Source: Mactra quadrangularis (Eukaryota; Mollusca; Bivalvia; Venerida; Mactridae). Taken from it: DNA of 64,000 nucleotides. A program made the position numbers and the translations under genes. Below are positions 24,542-37,486 of this stretch, in pieces (position 1 is the stretch's first letter; every line of letters starts with the position of its first letter). The notes beneath the pieces are model-generated. The model did no database searches, was not told where the DNA came from, and saw nothing but the letters and a program-made list of their open reading frames with translations. The stretch lies in the NCBI GenBank assembly GCA_025267735.1, contig CM046298.1, positions 42,293,917 through 42,357,916 of the forward strand, read 5' to 3'.

Positions 24542-24857
24542 CAGGGGCGGATCCAGGATTTTTTTCTAGAGGGGGGTTCCGAACTTTTCTAGGGGGTCCG
24601 AACTTTTCTAGAGGGTTGTCCAAACTTTCGAACCACATTAACATCATAGATTATTTGCAGAATAATGCAACATATTGATAATAAAAACTACATAACCATT
24701 AAATCTATATCAATCATCGAGAAAAAATGCTTTATGATACTTAAAAATGGCTTAAAGTCAAGAAATAGGCTGATAACTGTATAATAGACTAATAGACAGG
24801 TACGTTTTGGAAATTCTAGGTGGGGTCCGGAATCCCCTGACCCCCCGGATCCGCCTA
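24542..24857. mobile_element. hAT-like element, second copy
   Basis: Equivalent of 16,809-17,148, with shorter G-runs and the right end GGATCCGCCTATG. Confidence 0.65.
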
Positions 24858-25119
24858 TGAATTTACAATACTACATGTATATAATATACATTTTGTATGT
24901 TATATATTAAACTTTGGTGTAAGTACATCAACATCATCACTGCATTCTTACGGTTGATTAGTATTTAGTCTGTCACTCATTTAATACCAGTTTGAAATCA
25001 TTTCATCTTCGTATGTATCCTGTTTTCGTACAAATCCATCGCTTATTTAAAATGAACAATGTATTGAGTTAAAACTTGCACACGATTTACAGAGAAGGCG
25101 TTGATTTTAGTTATAAATT

Positions 25120-25836
25120 ATGGTGGCATATTTCTGCCACCAGATAAACACATGACTAACACATTATTTAAGTGGCTAACTAGTTACGTAACTAATTAAC
25201 CAAATAATAAACTAGTTAATTAAGTGGTTAAATAGTTACGTGACTAGTTATTTTTTCAATAAACAGAACATCATAAAAGAAAATAAATGCAAGTTAGTGC
25301 CGACAACTACCATTCTTGTATTAGTTTACTAATTTAATGTTAAGTGGTTAACTAGTTACGTGACTAGTTCACCTTTTAATAAACTAGTTAATTAAGTGAT
25401 TATCTAGTTAACGTAACTAGATAATCACTTACCACAAGTTTATCTATAAACAGATATTGCGTAGTGTGACTGTGTATCAATACAGTTGAACAAAACAATG
25501 CTATTTATAGATAAGTGATAACATGTTAACTAGTTACGTTAGCTAGATAACCATTTAACTAACTAGTTAATTAAGTGGTTATCTAGTTACGTTTCCAGTT
25601 AACCACTTAACATTAAATTGATAAAATAATACAAAATGGCAGTTGTAAGCACTAACTTGCATTTTTTTCTGTTATGATCTTTTATTTATTGAAAACATAG
25701 TAGTTACGTAACTAGTTAACTACTTGATTAACTAGTTACTATTAACTGTTAACTAGTTGACTAGTTACATAACTAGTTAACCACTGAATTAACGTGTTAG
25801 TTAAGTGGTTATCTGGTGTCAGAAATATGCCACCAT
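25120..25836. mobile_element. Palindrome-rich foldback element
   Basis: Both ends carry ATGGTGGCATATTTC / GAAATATGCCACCAT as inverted repeats, and each end can also form its own hairpin. The interior is a series of palindromes built from TTAACTAGTTAC and its complement, alternating with ACCACTTAA words. A unique centre lies at about 25,430-25,530. No open frame was found. Relatives lie at 17,408 and 59,964-62,005. Confidence 0.75.
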
Positions 25837-25839
25837 AAT

Positions 25840-26620
25840 AAATACAGATCGTCTTAGACTTACTAATATGCATTATTTAATGCCAGGTTAATTGACAAGT
25901 TTTTGAACTTTTATCAACCGCTTTCCACTTTATAACGTATATTTTCTCTGGCCCTGTAGTCCATAGTACAATGTTTTCCTTAAAAAGTAACAATGGCGGT
26001 GGGTTTGAATGATATTCGGTAGATGGTAATTACTCAGAGTTAGCTATCCTAAATCCAATTTGATTCAATCACTGTAAAACACCGGGCCCCTCTCGGCCCC
26101 TGATAGACTCAACAAGGCTAGTAAACACCAATTAATCTTTCTTGCCAATTAAATTGCCAATCATTACTCTCATTATTTGTATGGGCATATTAATTAAATG
26201 TTAATATTTTATATACCATATTAATGTGTAACATATCTCAAAATGATCGCTGAACTCTCACTGACTTACATTAAGTTAATAACACATGACTTCTCCCTCA
26301 TAGTTAGTTTGAGTTAGTAGTACATGTATATGATAATTGGGACAGGGTCTTCACGTCAATACTTAAAAATTGTAGTAATTAAATATACATCAAATGGTAA
26401 TGACCAAAATTGACCATAATTAACTAGAGTTGACCAGACAGACACCAAAACTGACCAGATATGACTTAACATTAGACATCTCCAAATTATGTATTTATGA
26501 CTCATACCACACTTGGTCTAGCATGGTTAACACATTATGATTTTTGTATTGACATGTGACAGTTTTATTAAATTTGGAACTTGAATTTATAAAATAATAT
26601 TCATTTTACAACGCCATAAT
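25840..26620. other. No gene seen
   Basis: AT-rich sequence with loose repeats of TTGACCA around 26,400-26,460. I see no gene, RNA or clear transposon ends. Confidence 0.45.
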
Positions 26621-26629
26621 AACAAAATG

Positions 26630-26985
26630 TCTTGCTTACAAAGTTATTATAAAAATCTATACAAAACAGACTGCGTACAACGCCGTTATTAAATTTCTAT
26701 ACAAAACAGACTGCGTACAACGTCATTAATAAATTTCTATAAAAACAGATTGCTTACAATGTCGTTATTAAATTTCTACAAAAACAGACTGCTTACAACG
26801 TCGTTGTTAAAATTTCTATATAAAATAGACTGCTTACAATGTCGTTGTTAAAATTTCTATATAAAATAGACTGCTTACAATGTCGTTGTTAAAATTTCTA
26901 TATAAAATAGACTGCTTACAATGTCGTTGTTAAAATTTCTATATAAAACAGACTGCTTACAACGTCGTTATCAAATTTCTGTCAA
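26630..26985. repeat. ~41-bp minisatellite
   Basis: About eight copies of GACTGCTTACAAYGTCGTTR followed by TTAAAATTTCTATATAAAA-type sequence. The copies around 26,810-26,945 are nearly identical, while the left copies are more diverged (GCGTACAACG variants). Confidence 0.88.
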
Positions 26986-27458
26986 AACAGATAACATACA
27001 ACGTTATTATTTAGGATACCAAACTATACATGTAAAACTACAGCACATAGTACTGTATTGTATGACCAGAGCACGGCTACTTTTGTTACAGACACCTGTG
27101 GTTCTCCACCTAATGTCTATAGGAAACGCTAATGGTGCCCACGCATTATAAATGTATCCTATTTCTCTAACCCTGGCTGCCTAAAAACATACAATTAAAG
27201 TACAACTTCAATGTTGTAAATAACTTATCTATAGTAAACGTTTCTTTTATGAAAGTTCAAGTGGTTCTTTAAATTTTACAATAGAAAAACAAACAGAAAC
27301 GTAAGAAATGTTGAAGTATTTATTTTGTGGTCTATCGTTAATTTCTACTGGTCGTTTATGTAAACAATGTGACTATAAACAAGACCGGTTCCGTTTAAAA
27401 AATATTTCGGGGGTGGAAGATGATGAAAAAATAATAACAATTTATTAGTTTATAATTA

Positions 27459-27713
27459 TACTAGGACGAAAAAGAAACGCCGGGTAACCTATAATGATTG
27501 TTTTAAGGGATAAATTGTATTATTGGATTATTATATTTATTTTTGTATGAAATGTCATCTGTATGGAACCAGCTGTTGAAGTTTAAATCGATTTCCGATG
27601 CTGATTATGTGAAAAAATATCCCCTTTTAACGATGACCCTTCTTGTTTTGCGAAACACGGCCGGACATGTGTTGCATATTTTATGTACCCGGCGTTTCTT
27701 TTTCGTCCTAGTA
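27459..27713. mobile_element. MITE, TACTAGGACG ends, TA site
   Basis: The perfect or near-perfect inverted repeats begin TACTAGGACGAAAAAGAAAC and continue for about 28 bp. The element is flanked by TA (27,457-27,458 and 27,714-27,715). It is 255 bp with no coding capacity, and probably Tc1/mariner-type. Confidence 0.85.
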
Positions 27714-28061
27714 TAGTTTTAACATATTTCATTTACATAGCATACACAATTTACAATCTATATTTTACACTATAAAAAAATTCATAATCTTGTCAAAGTG
27801 GTCTATTTAAATCAGTAAAATGATAAACTTACTCCAGCTTTTTCACCTATTTCGTGGGCAAGTCCATTATCTGAAGTACATGAATATGCATGACCTATAA
27901 CACGACCTGTACCTGTATCCAACTTTGTTTACATTTTTCATAGGCAGGTGGTTTTATTGTTATCAAATGACGTATTTAAAGTTCAAGTACGATCATGTAA
28001 TTACTATCAAAATAATTTGGTATGAAGTATTCTATACAGTGACACCTCCGTAAAATAACCA

Positions 28062-28301
28062 GTGGTGCTTTTCACAAAAATTCTTATTCGTAAGTCAGTT
28101 TCATATAAATAGCACTTCAAAGTCAGAGGGATAATAACTAAATAAGCATAACTATGATATGATATTAAAAAGGTATACACAATTCTACACAATTTGTATT
28201 ATATTTAAAATTGATAAGCCAAAAAATGAGCGTATTATTAATAATTCTTGCATTTGACTTACGAAGATTTATTTCGTAAGAATTTTTGTGAAAAGCACCA
28301 C
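28062..28301. mobile_element. MITE of the GTGCTTTTCAC family
   Basis: The ends are GTGGTGCTTTTCACAAAAAT and its inverted copy (TTTTTGTGAAAAGCACCAC). The interior resembles 30,158-30,398. The small minus-strand open frame over it is not a gene. Confidence 0.85.
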
Positions 28302-28469
28302 AGAGCAGTATATTATTAAAAGTCTAACGATAAAAACAATGCTACACATAAGGGTTTGCGACTAAAACAGGTCGTAAGACCGTTTATAATGCAGGCCTCA
28401 GTACAAGAACTTCATACAACTCATACAATACAGTCATGTCTTTACCACGTTAAATGTGACAAAATAAAA

Positions 28470-28497
28470 AAAAACATGTTCTGTTCTGTTCTGGTTT
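28470..28497. repeat. Short (TGTTC)n tail
   Basis: AACATGTTCTGTTCTGTTCT follows an A-rich stretch. It resembles 56,953-56,978, where the same pentamer follows AATAAAGAATA. It might be the 3' tail of a non-LTR retrotransposon. Confidence 0.35.
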
Positions 28498-29427
28498 TAT
28501 TGAAAGATGATTGTTGTCAAGAGGGTGTATATGCAGGTCGTATGATAGGTCATGTGGATTCATGTACTTTTTAGATATCGGACATACCCACTTATTAGTT
28601 GATTACTAATAAAGGTATGCACATATATCATTTTGATGATTTAAACGGATCACTTTGGCATTCTATAATTACTGATTGGCATGAGGTCGACTCTTCAGGA
28701 CTGGTCGAAAGTTGGTCTGATTTGCCATCAACTGACTAGTACGATCCACAAAGACACCGACTTCAAGTCATCAGTGGTCATCATCACGAGCGAAGAAGAA
28801 ATTTCATTTAAATTTGTCATGAAATCGTTTTTTGCATACAAACTTACATTGCCTTACTCGATGGAATTTGTGACCAATGCAAACTGTCGAGTAGAAACAT
28901 CCCAGCTCTAGATTTTATTTCCAGGGAGATTCCAAGCACAAGCTTGTTCATGAAGTGCGCAAACACTAAAATACCCAATCATGAACGGAAGATGATCTGG
29001 TTACATAATGTACACGTTATCATAGGCACGAAAACCTTGTTCAGATGTAGCATAGTATTATTTTAAACACCACATCCAATCTGTTTACAAGAACACGTGT
29101 TTTTGGAATTCCGGAAAACAAAATATCTTGAAACCCTGCTGTAGTCAACAACAAAAACAAACCCTAGTATACAAGCAATACGCACAAATTACCAGATATT
29201 ACTTATATATTCTTCCTATGAGAAACGAGTATACCATAAATACCTGGTTTTATTACATGATGAGAATATACAGTAAAATGAAACATTCACCTAAGGTCTG
29301 GTTTATATTCTCCGAATTGCTACAAATCTTTATCTGGGTTGGAAAATATATTTGACCCGAGAATTAAGAACCCCAATGAATACAGGCTCGCCAAAATCAA
29401 CAAAATCTTCTGATTGCAAAAAAACAC

Positions 29428-29682
29428 TGTAGCGCCGCTAAACGTCGCAACGCATCTAAACGTCTCAATCGACGCTAAGCGTCACATCACTATAGCGTTT
29501 AGGGTTAAGGTTGCGACGATTAGTGTAAATCGATTGTTGTGCCACGTAAAATGTCAGCGTTGCGGCATTTATCATCAGGACAACTGCAACGTTTAGCGTG
29601 GATGCGACATTTAGCGTCGGTGTTACGACGCTTAGCGTTTATTGCGACGTTTAGCACCGTTGCGACGTTTAGCGGCGCTACA
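29428..29682. mobile_element. Inverted-repeat element made of CGACGTTTAGCG units
   Basis: The perfect 25-bp inverted ends begin TGTAGCGCCGCTAAACGTCG. The whole 255-bp interior consists of variants of GCGACGTTTAGCGTC in one orientation or the other. No clear target duplication was seen. Related words occur at 1,660-1,815 and 2,728-2,790. Confidence 0.75.
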
Positions 29683-30157
29683 AGTACCGCTGAGAAATGA
29701 GAAAACCGATACAATACTTTTATAGTAAAGTTCTGCTATGAAAATTACCTTAGTTTATTGCAAAATCAAGCATTTACGAAACAATTTTTAAGTTCGAAAT
29801 GTTTTATTTGGGAAGAAAAGTCCCTATACGAGTATTAATACCATTCCTCTATATATAATGACCATTGGTTTGTATGGTCGTAATAGTGAAACACATTAAC
29901 TGAATTCTGTCTGGTCTCTGGTGTAAACATATATCCACAATTACAATGTATTCATTTTGTAAGCAGAACAATTGATCTTTTTAACAGAAATCAGAAATTA
30001 CTTGTATGACGTCATTGATACTATCTAAATGACGTTATGGTGTCTACAAATAAAGTCGGGAATATCCTGACCTCCCCAACCACCAGAGATTTAAAATTGC
30101 ATGCGTATGTATACGCATGAAATTAGTAACCAAACTGACTACTCGTGTCCAGATATC

Positions 30158-30398
30158 GGTGCTCCTTTTCACAAAAATTCTTACGACAAAAGTTATCGTA
30201 GGTCAATTTCATATAATTAGCAATTCAATGTCAAATGGACAATAAGCATAACTGTGATATGATATTCAAAAGGTATACAATATTCTACACAATTCTATAA
30301 TGTTTGGAATTGATAAGTCAAAAAATGAGCGTATTATTTATGTTTCTTGCTTTGAACTAAAGAATTTTTTTCGTAAGAATTTTTGTGAAAAGCACCAC
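30158..30398. mobile_element. MITE of the GTGCTTTTCAC family
   Basis: The left end GGTGCTCCTTTTCAC and the right end GTGAAAAGCACCAC frame an interior like 28,062-28,301. Confidence 0.82.
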
Positions 30399-31089
30399 TG
30401 TTCTGTAAAATAATTGGTCATTCCTTCCACATCGAAATAATTCTCGATCCGCCAGATAAGCCTGTAGCCTGTAACGATGACATATTTATTGCCACAATTC
30501 TGTTCTTATTTTATATGATAGACCAGTGTGAGCAATACAGTTAAACCTTACTATAACAGTCAGTAACATGTATGTAATATTGGCTTCAACCAAAGTGAAT
30601 GGTGTTGAGATATTCAACTATATGTTTATAGGGTTATAGAAATAAGAACACTGATACGCTGTATGCATAAATATTGGCGACTCCGTATTCATCTGCGTCA
30701 ACTTCGACAAAGACTCCAGAATCGGACCATACAGTCATGGAATCAGCATGACCCATAGTGTTCAGCGACGGACGAAGTCCAATGAAGAATATCGCCCTAC
30801 ATATCGAGCTGCATGACATTTTATAAGTAAAAGAACAGAAGCGTAACCGAAAGTAGAACTGTGATTAGAATGTCTGTTTGTTTTTGTTTATGACGAATTT
30901 GAAAGTTAAATCTTTCAAAGACAAGTAAATTATTACAGTAGACTGGTAAATTATATGCGAGTATTATTTACATTGTACGAGTAGATCATAACGGCAGCCA
31001 AACATCAACCACAACGACCCTAATTTTTGTGCGTTTTCAATTATAAATACCACCCCCTGTACAGTAACTACTGTTAGCTACCATTACGG

Positions 31090-31215
31090 TATGGGATAAC
31101 TCAACCCCAAGACAACTCAACCCACGCAAAACTCAATTCAAAGTTGAGACAACTCAACCCGTTAGTAGGGGATTGAGTTGTCCCGGGATGAGTTGCCTTT
31201 GGGTTGAGTTGTTCG
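31090..31215. repeat. Inverted cluster of CAACTCAACCC words
   Basis: The left half repeats ACAACTCAACCC. The right half repeats its reverse complement (GGGTTGAGTTGTC). Together they form a ~125-bp imperfect palindrome, possibly a small foldback element. Confidence 0.65.
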
Positions 31216-31592
31216 GACACTTCCGTTACGGAACGTTTTGGAACGTTCAGGGTAATTGATCACGCTGCAGGGCCAATAGCTACGTAATTGACAACAACTT
31301 ATTAGGTTAACAAACATGTTTTCACAAATTTCTCCTTTTAATGAAATATATATAATTGAATGACATTATAAAACGCGTAAAATAACAAATGCCTTTCTTT
31401 CCCCGGAAATTCCCAGACGGTCCTGTAAATTTAGCTAAAACATTGCAATACTAACATTGAATCGAACCGGTAAACTTGGCCATTTCTATAATTAATTTTA
31501 TAAAGGATTCATAGTACACGGTTACAATTCACTGGCTAATGCAGACCATTCGGGCTATAATCGTCTCTATGACTGGGCTATGGAAAGAAATA

Positions 31593-31947
31593 AGGGACTT
31601 TAGTCAGTTATCTTTCCCTGATTAAATCTGAAGCAATCCAATTGGTAAGTAGGTCCTTACAGTTGGAATCCTTGGATTTTATCATTGAATTCCCATGTAA
31701 TGATATTAAAATATTTCATCTAATATCTTTCTTGTTAATGAAAATATTTACAGAAGTGATGAAATTTAGATAGTTCTTTACCATAAAAATACATAGCTTG
31801 AATTTCAAACAAATTAAATGATTTACAAAATAGTTGTTTAAGATTGCAAATTGACAATGAAAAGTAAGGGTAAAATCCAAGTAACCCAACTAATTGAACC
31901 TACCTATTTGAGGAGTATACAAGGGGAAATAACTGACTAAGGTCTCT
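31593..31947 (+). mobile_element. MITE, AGGGACTTTAGTCAG ends, TA site
   Basis: The inverted repeats begin AGGGACTTTAGTCAGTTAT and close with ATAACTGACTAAGGTCTCT. The element is flanked by TA. The second copy at 39,310-39,663 lies in opposite orientation. Confidence 0.8.
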
Positions 31948-31959
31948 TATTGACGAAAA

Positions 31960-33570
31960 GAAAATGTTTTGTTTGTTTACATTTTGTGGATCACGTGACC
32001 ACTTACCCTGAATACTGTTGTAGAGATACAGATCAAGTTGTTGAGTGGTCAATGATACAGGCTTCACTGTATAGTGATTTGTTATATAACCAGTGCAACA
32101 ACTAATAACAGAATGTCAATACGCCTGTGCTTGAATTATTTATGATCAATAATTTAATTAAAACCATCTCATAACATTAGTGAAATTAATCAAGACAAAT
32201 TTTTCTAGGATGGCAGCAACATGCATGATTATGGATCCAGTAGAGAATGGGATGGAGGGGTCAAAATACGTGAAAATACAAAAGAATGACTGATTCAAAA
32301 TGATGTACTAGGTGTCTGTATACATAGATGTAATCACTCATTGAAAAGACTGTGTATGAAGAAACGACATAACCGATTAGTTAATACTGGAAGTTGTTGG
32401 ATAACCAACTCCGTGGTGATTTACATCACATCTGAAACGTACTTTGTTGTTTCATTTGGAAATTAAATCATCATACTAGCTCAGTACTGGCAGAACCAGT
32501 ATGCGGATTTGAAAATGATTAAGCTGAGATGAAAGACCATGTTCTTTAACCAAGCCGCAACTACTACAGTAGAGTTCCACGATTAAGTTCATCAAAATCG
32601 ACGGACTCTATAGCCTCCAACATAGGGATTATTTTGGCTTTAAAAATAGACATGTTAATGAACAGCCATCAAATAAGTTGCATGATTTAACCAAGGTGGC
32701 ATTTATTGCAAATCTTTACTGTAGCATGGACTAGACCAAAAATTCATTTTGATTATTTTTTCAACTGTCAGTGGCGGCACATACATTAAACACGCTTATT
32801 TAAATACTTACTGAATGATTCCTAATTTCCTATTCACAATATCAATAATCAAGTATTTAAATCAACGGAGTTAATGTCTGCGTCACTGACAATTGAATGC
32901 AATTAACCAGTTACTTTAGATCTCGAGGAAACCAATTAGGACCCATCCCTGTGTGTATATATAGCTGTCTCGAACAAGACATTTCATGAGACAAGACAAA
33001 TATAAACAAATTAGGACTTCTTATTTCTGTCTCCCCACTCCAAGCTGTATCGGTATTGATCTAAAAGTAACTTCATATTAACATGTTAATAATTCCGACA
33101 TTTCTCACAGACAGAGACAACTAGATGACTCATACAGATGTACTGAATACGAAAACAACCTCATTAGGATGAAATACGAGACAATGATTATTTGTGCAGA
33201 TAAATACAGCGAAAGTGACCGTTATTGTTATGCAGATAAATGATAAACACCTCGACTATGACCATTTAATGAAAATGTTTCATACAAACAATGCATAAAG
33301 TGCAAGCATAAGACTTATTGTACTGTTCTTTTTCTAAATTAAGTTGTTCCTTATGTGAAACTTATTCATTTGATTCAAGTCCTTTTCGCTCATTTTATCG
33401 TCTATTTGCCAAAAGTCTTTTTTGAGTAAAAACACAGTGACTCATACATTGAGACTATAATTGAGAATGAAGTATTGTTCACTGAATACTGGAAACTTTT
33501 CTACGATTCTAAGATTAGGAAGAAAATAAGATTTTGTGCATCAGGGGATGTACGTGACTCAGCGAGAATA
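31960..33570. other. No gene seen
   Basis: About 1.6 kb of AT-rich unique sequence. A TATATATAG word at 32,957 has promoter-like looks, but no coding region follows it. I see no repeats worth naming. Confidence 0.4.
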
Positions 33571-33580
33571 TCTAAACTGT

Positions 33581-34770
33581 GCATCCACAGGGAATTGTCA
33601 AGTTACCTCCCTTTGATTTTTCAAACATACCTTAAATATACTTATATACAAGGGGTACAACTGCATTTACTTGACCACTTCATCTAGATTTATTATTTTG
33701 TGACTCACATAAAATACAGATACCCTGGCGGCACTTTAACGGAACGATTTAATCGATTAAACATAACTCTTCGAGCTATGAATATTAAATGTTTCATAGC
33801 GCAGACCATTTATACGATTAAATTATCAAAAACATAAAAAAAACAGCACAAAAATCTCAACTCGGACAAGTTTGCGCACAGATGAAATCGACGAATCTCA
33901 AGGAAAATCGTTTCATTTTCATATTTCAAAATAACATATTTACCCCAATCAAAGAAAATATTTCAGAAAAACAATATTATTGAATAAAAATGTAATAAGT
34001 ATAACTCTCCACCTTGACAGAAACACTTGCGAGTCATAAAAAGCGAAGTTAACAAACTCTATTCTATAATCAATGTTGCAGCCGGTATCCTTAATATTCA
34101 AGAAACTTGTAAGAAACTTTTTGATTGGTTAATTTTGCAAACGAAAATCGCCAAGACTTCCGACTAATTCACTGTATCAAATTTGGAAGATTTCGACTTT
34201 TTCGTAGTATTTTGGTTGTCTCGTTTGAAAGTAGGAAAAACCCCGTACGGTTCGTCGAATCAGAAATTGTTTAACTAATTAGATTACTATGTTTGTGACG
34301 TATTAGAGAAAAAGTGTACATTCATTCGTTTTGTTTCATGACAGGTGATAATTGGCACGGTGTTTTGAAGTTTTATAACTAGTGAAGCGAGAAACACAAT
34401 CTAACACAGAGTAAATCATGCTGAAATCGACGTAACATTGAAATTTTGTCATTTTTCATTCTGTTCAACTGTGCACAAACTTGTCTGAGTTAAGATTTTT
34501 GTGCTGTTTTTTTATGTTTTTGATAATTCAATCATATTAAAGGTCTGCGCTTTGAAACAATAAACATTCATAGTTCGAAGACGTATGTTTAGTCTATTCA
34601 ATCGTGCGGTTAAAGTTCTACCAGGGTATCAGTATTTTATGTGAGTCACTAAATAATAAATCTAGATGAAATGGATTAGTAAAGGCAGTTGTACCCCTTG
34701 TATATATGTATATAAAAGGTATGTTTGAAAAATCAAAGGGAGGTAACTTGACAATTCCCTGTGTGTGCAT
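33581..34770. mobile_element. 1.2-kb element with ~300-bp inverted arms
   Basis: The left arm (33,581-33,890) and right arm (34,460-34,770) are inverted copies. Both contain GGGAATTGTCAAGTTACCTC, ACAAGGGGTACAACTGC-type and ACAGCACAAAAATCT words. The ~570-bp centre is unique. No transposase is visible. The target duplication is not clear. Confidence 0.78.
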
Positions 34771-34999
34771 CAAGTTTCCATGATTACATTTACAAGCATG
34801 CGTTCTTATAATGGATTGAGTTTGCAAGCAGTTGGAGCTGTAATTCAAGAGTTATTTTGAAATACGAAGTTATATTTTTGACTATCATTATTTCACATGA
34901 GCGTAAGAATGCCATTCGCGAAAACTGCTAGGAAAGGGTCTGGACATCATATTATCAAATATATTATGGTAATTTTACAAAATAATATAAGGTTTTACG

Positions 35000-35052
35000 C
35001 ATGAATCGTGGTTCGGATCTGATCGCCACTAGTTAGACGATCCGCAGCCCTA
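35000..35052. mobile_element. Right-end fragment of a hAT-type element
   Basis: ATGAATCGTGGTTCGGATC to GATCCGCAGCCCTA matches the right end of the 3,407-3,876 element. The left end is absent. Confidence 0.55.
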
Positions 35053-35513
35053 GGTTCGGACTCATTCCGAATCGTTATTGTTTAGAGCACATGGCGACAA
35101 AAATGATTTTAGCTTTTAAGGGATTAAAGTTTGTTTCTCAATTTATACTTATTATAAATGTGTCTGTACTAATCATTCGAAGCGTGAACGTTGACATGTT
35201 CCAAATAAGTGTTGTCCTAATTTTAGGGTCTCTAACCAGTATGGGTAAGGTGCATGTTGGGTCAAATGATACAAAAGTGAAGCCTTGCCAATATCTATTC
35301 TACATATAGAGCCCAATGATCAACTGTTATATGGATAGCCATTTCATTAAACATTGCCAATTTTTAGTGCCGAATTCGTTAGTAAAATTAATAGCCATTT
35401 CATTAATCATAGCAAATATTTAAGTGTCACAATTCGTTGGTAAATTTGATAGTATATCTGCTATATGAAACATTGACCTAATACAGGACAATACAAACAA
35501 TTAATGTTGAGAT

Positions 35514-37165
35514 CAGGGCCGGATCCAGAAGGGTCGTAAGTGGGGGGGCACAGGGGGTGGGTTCGAAATTTTTGAGTTTTTAACACGTCAAAGGTGCAAA
35601 TCTGAGCACTTTAAAATGCTCTTTTAAACAAATTGAATGAAGCTAAAACTAGGTTAATTATCTTTTTTTCTGTAGAAAAGTGATGCAATGCGTAACAATT
35701 CAGATTCATGTGATTTATTAGCTTCTTATAAATATTCATAAATAAAGAAAATGCATTTATGTGAGTTAGATCAGAGGGCCTGACACAGAGGAGTCGTTAT
35801 TGGGGAGTACGGTTGGGGTGGGTACGGGAGGGGTATCCCCTCCCGAAGATGTGGAAAATTTTTGAATTTTCGCATGTCAAAGGTGTAAATCTGAGCACTT
35901 TTGAACACACTTTAAAAGGATAAAATGAAGCTAAAATTTGGTAAATTATCATTACATTTTAAGCACTTTTGGGCACTACCTAGGGAATATTGAGCGCTAT
36001 AATTGAGGTATCCTTCATGCATGTGCCCGTTTTGTTCGTTTAAATTTAATTTGTTGGCTTATTAAATCCCATTCTCGTACCCCGAAGTTTTCAAGGAACG
36101 AGAATGGATAAAATCCTGATTTACAAAAAATCAGCAATTTCATCATGTAAATGCCGAGAATTTATAAAAAAATACACTTGGTAACATGTATAAAATCAAC
36201 GAATGCAATGAGAAAATTCTCTGATTTAACATCCAAAAAAAGCCGGTTTATTAAGCCTATTAATGTATGATTGGATGAAAAAAATGTTTAACCACTGATT
36301 AATTTTTGTCTTCTTTTTCGTTAGAAAACTTGTTTTAGGGTAGGTCACTCTTGAAAAGTTACTTGAAAGTTTAATTCATTTACCTACATTTTCTAAAAAA
36401 AACAACAACAACATAAAACGCTCGCTTTTTCCGATTTTAACTTACTTTTAATTAACTCTTTTTAATGACAAACATTCGACTATACTCGGCTTTTCTCAGT
36501 CTATTACTTGATATGAAAAACGCCGATGTCCTCCATAAATACTTAATTTATGTTAAGGCTCGGTCACTTTTTAAAAGTTATTCGGAATTTTAATACCATA
36601 AAAAATCATCAGACGATCGTGCATGTTTTCGAAATTAACTAAGTTCGAGTGTCATAGTAGTGACGTCTAAAATGCACTTGACTAACTGTCCTCGTCTTTT
36701 CTCTGTCTAACTTGCTATGAAAACGCCGATGATATCCACTAGTAAATAAGATTAGAGTGCACAATAACCAAATTTAGGCCTCGTAAGCTAGTTACCATGG
36801 TAATTTCACTGGTGACGGTCTTAAATATACTGTTGAGGTATGTGTAATATAGACAATAAACAATTGGTATCTATGTGTCTGTATAGATCGAGGGACCATA
36901 CACTTGCACGACCAATGATTTGAACGCTTGATAAGGCCCGATCTGGGTACCCTGAGATGCTTGAATGTATCAATTTAGATCATTATCTTTTTCAATAGCT
37001 CGGATGGATGATTGCATATTAAAATTAATCTAAAAGTCGAGTTGATATTGCTTTGATGGTGCCGATTTTGTGCCCTTTTCTTTGTATGAGAGTCAATATC
37101 TGTGGGGCCAGGTGGGGGGGGGGGGGGCACGTGCCCCCTGTGCCCCCCCGGTAAATCCGGGCCTG
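35514..37165. mobile_element. 1.65-kb hAT-like element with 5-bp target repeat
   Basis: The ends CAGGGCCGGAT and ATCCGGGCCTG are inverted. They are flanked by GAGAT on both sides (35,509-35,513 and 37,166-37,170). The left 450 bp contains a diverged internal duplication (AAAGGTGYAAATCTGAGCAC at about 35,590 and 35,880). G-rich and C-rich tracts border both ends. No transposase frame was found. Short target duplications of 5-6 bp are known in some hAT groups, so the superfamily is tentative. Confidence 0.7.
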
Positions 37166-37486
37166 GAGATCATAAGGGGGGAGAGTAAACAATATTCAGT
37201 TAAATATAAACTTAAACTAATCTTGTGACGATATATGATCTTACAAGGTGTACAGTGTGACGGTGAAAATATTCCATATGTAAATAATGAAATTTAATAT
37301 CTCAGCGTCAACTTTTAGGTTAGCCGAGGTTTTGAATTTTACGTTCTTTGTTTATATGAAGAGTGTAGCTCTCATATGTTGGGTAGTGCACCTACACATC
37401 ATTGTTAGAATGCAGTCCTACACATAAGAGACAAAATCACCCCAGAACTGAGGAAGATGATGCTGTTATCATCCAGAAAAATAGAA

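Larger units (their letters stand above)
17750..25440 (+). repeat. C1q duplicon, block III
   Basis: Contains the upstream region (17,750-19,905, like 6270-8391), C1q copy 3 and the downstream flank shared with block II. Similarity begins at GTTTCAYATTCGRAACTCC. Confidence 0.72.

Noticed and set aside
30634..30819. 61-codon minus-strand frame with secreted-protein look
   Set aside because: No recognisable domain, no convincing splice sites and no duplicate in the window.
35091..35309. 72-codon hydrophobic frame
   Set aside because: It could be a signal or membrane exon, but no partner exon or homology is visible.
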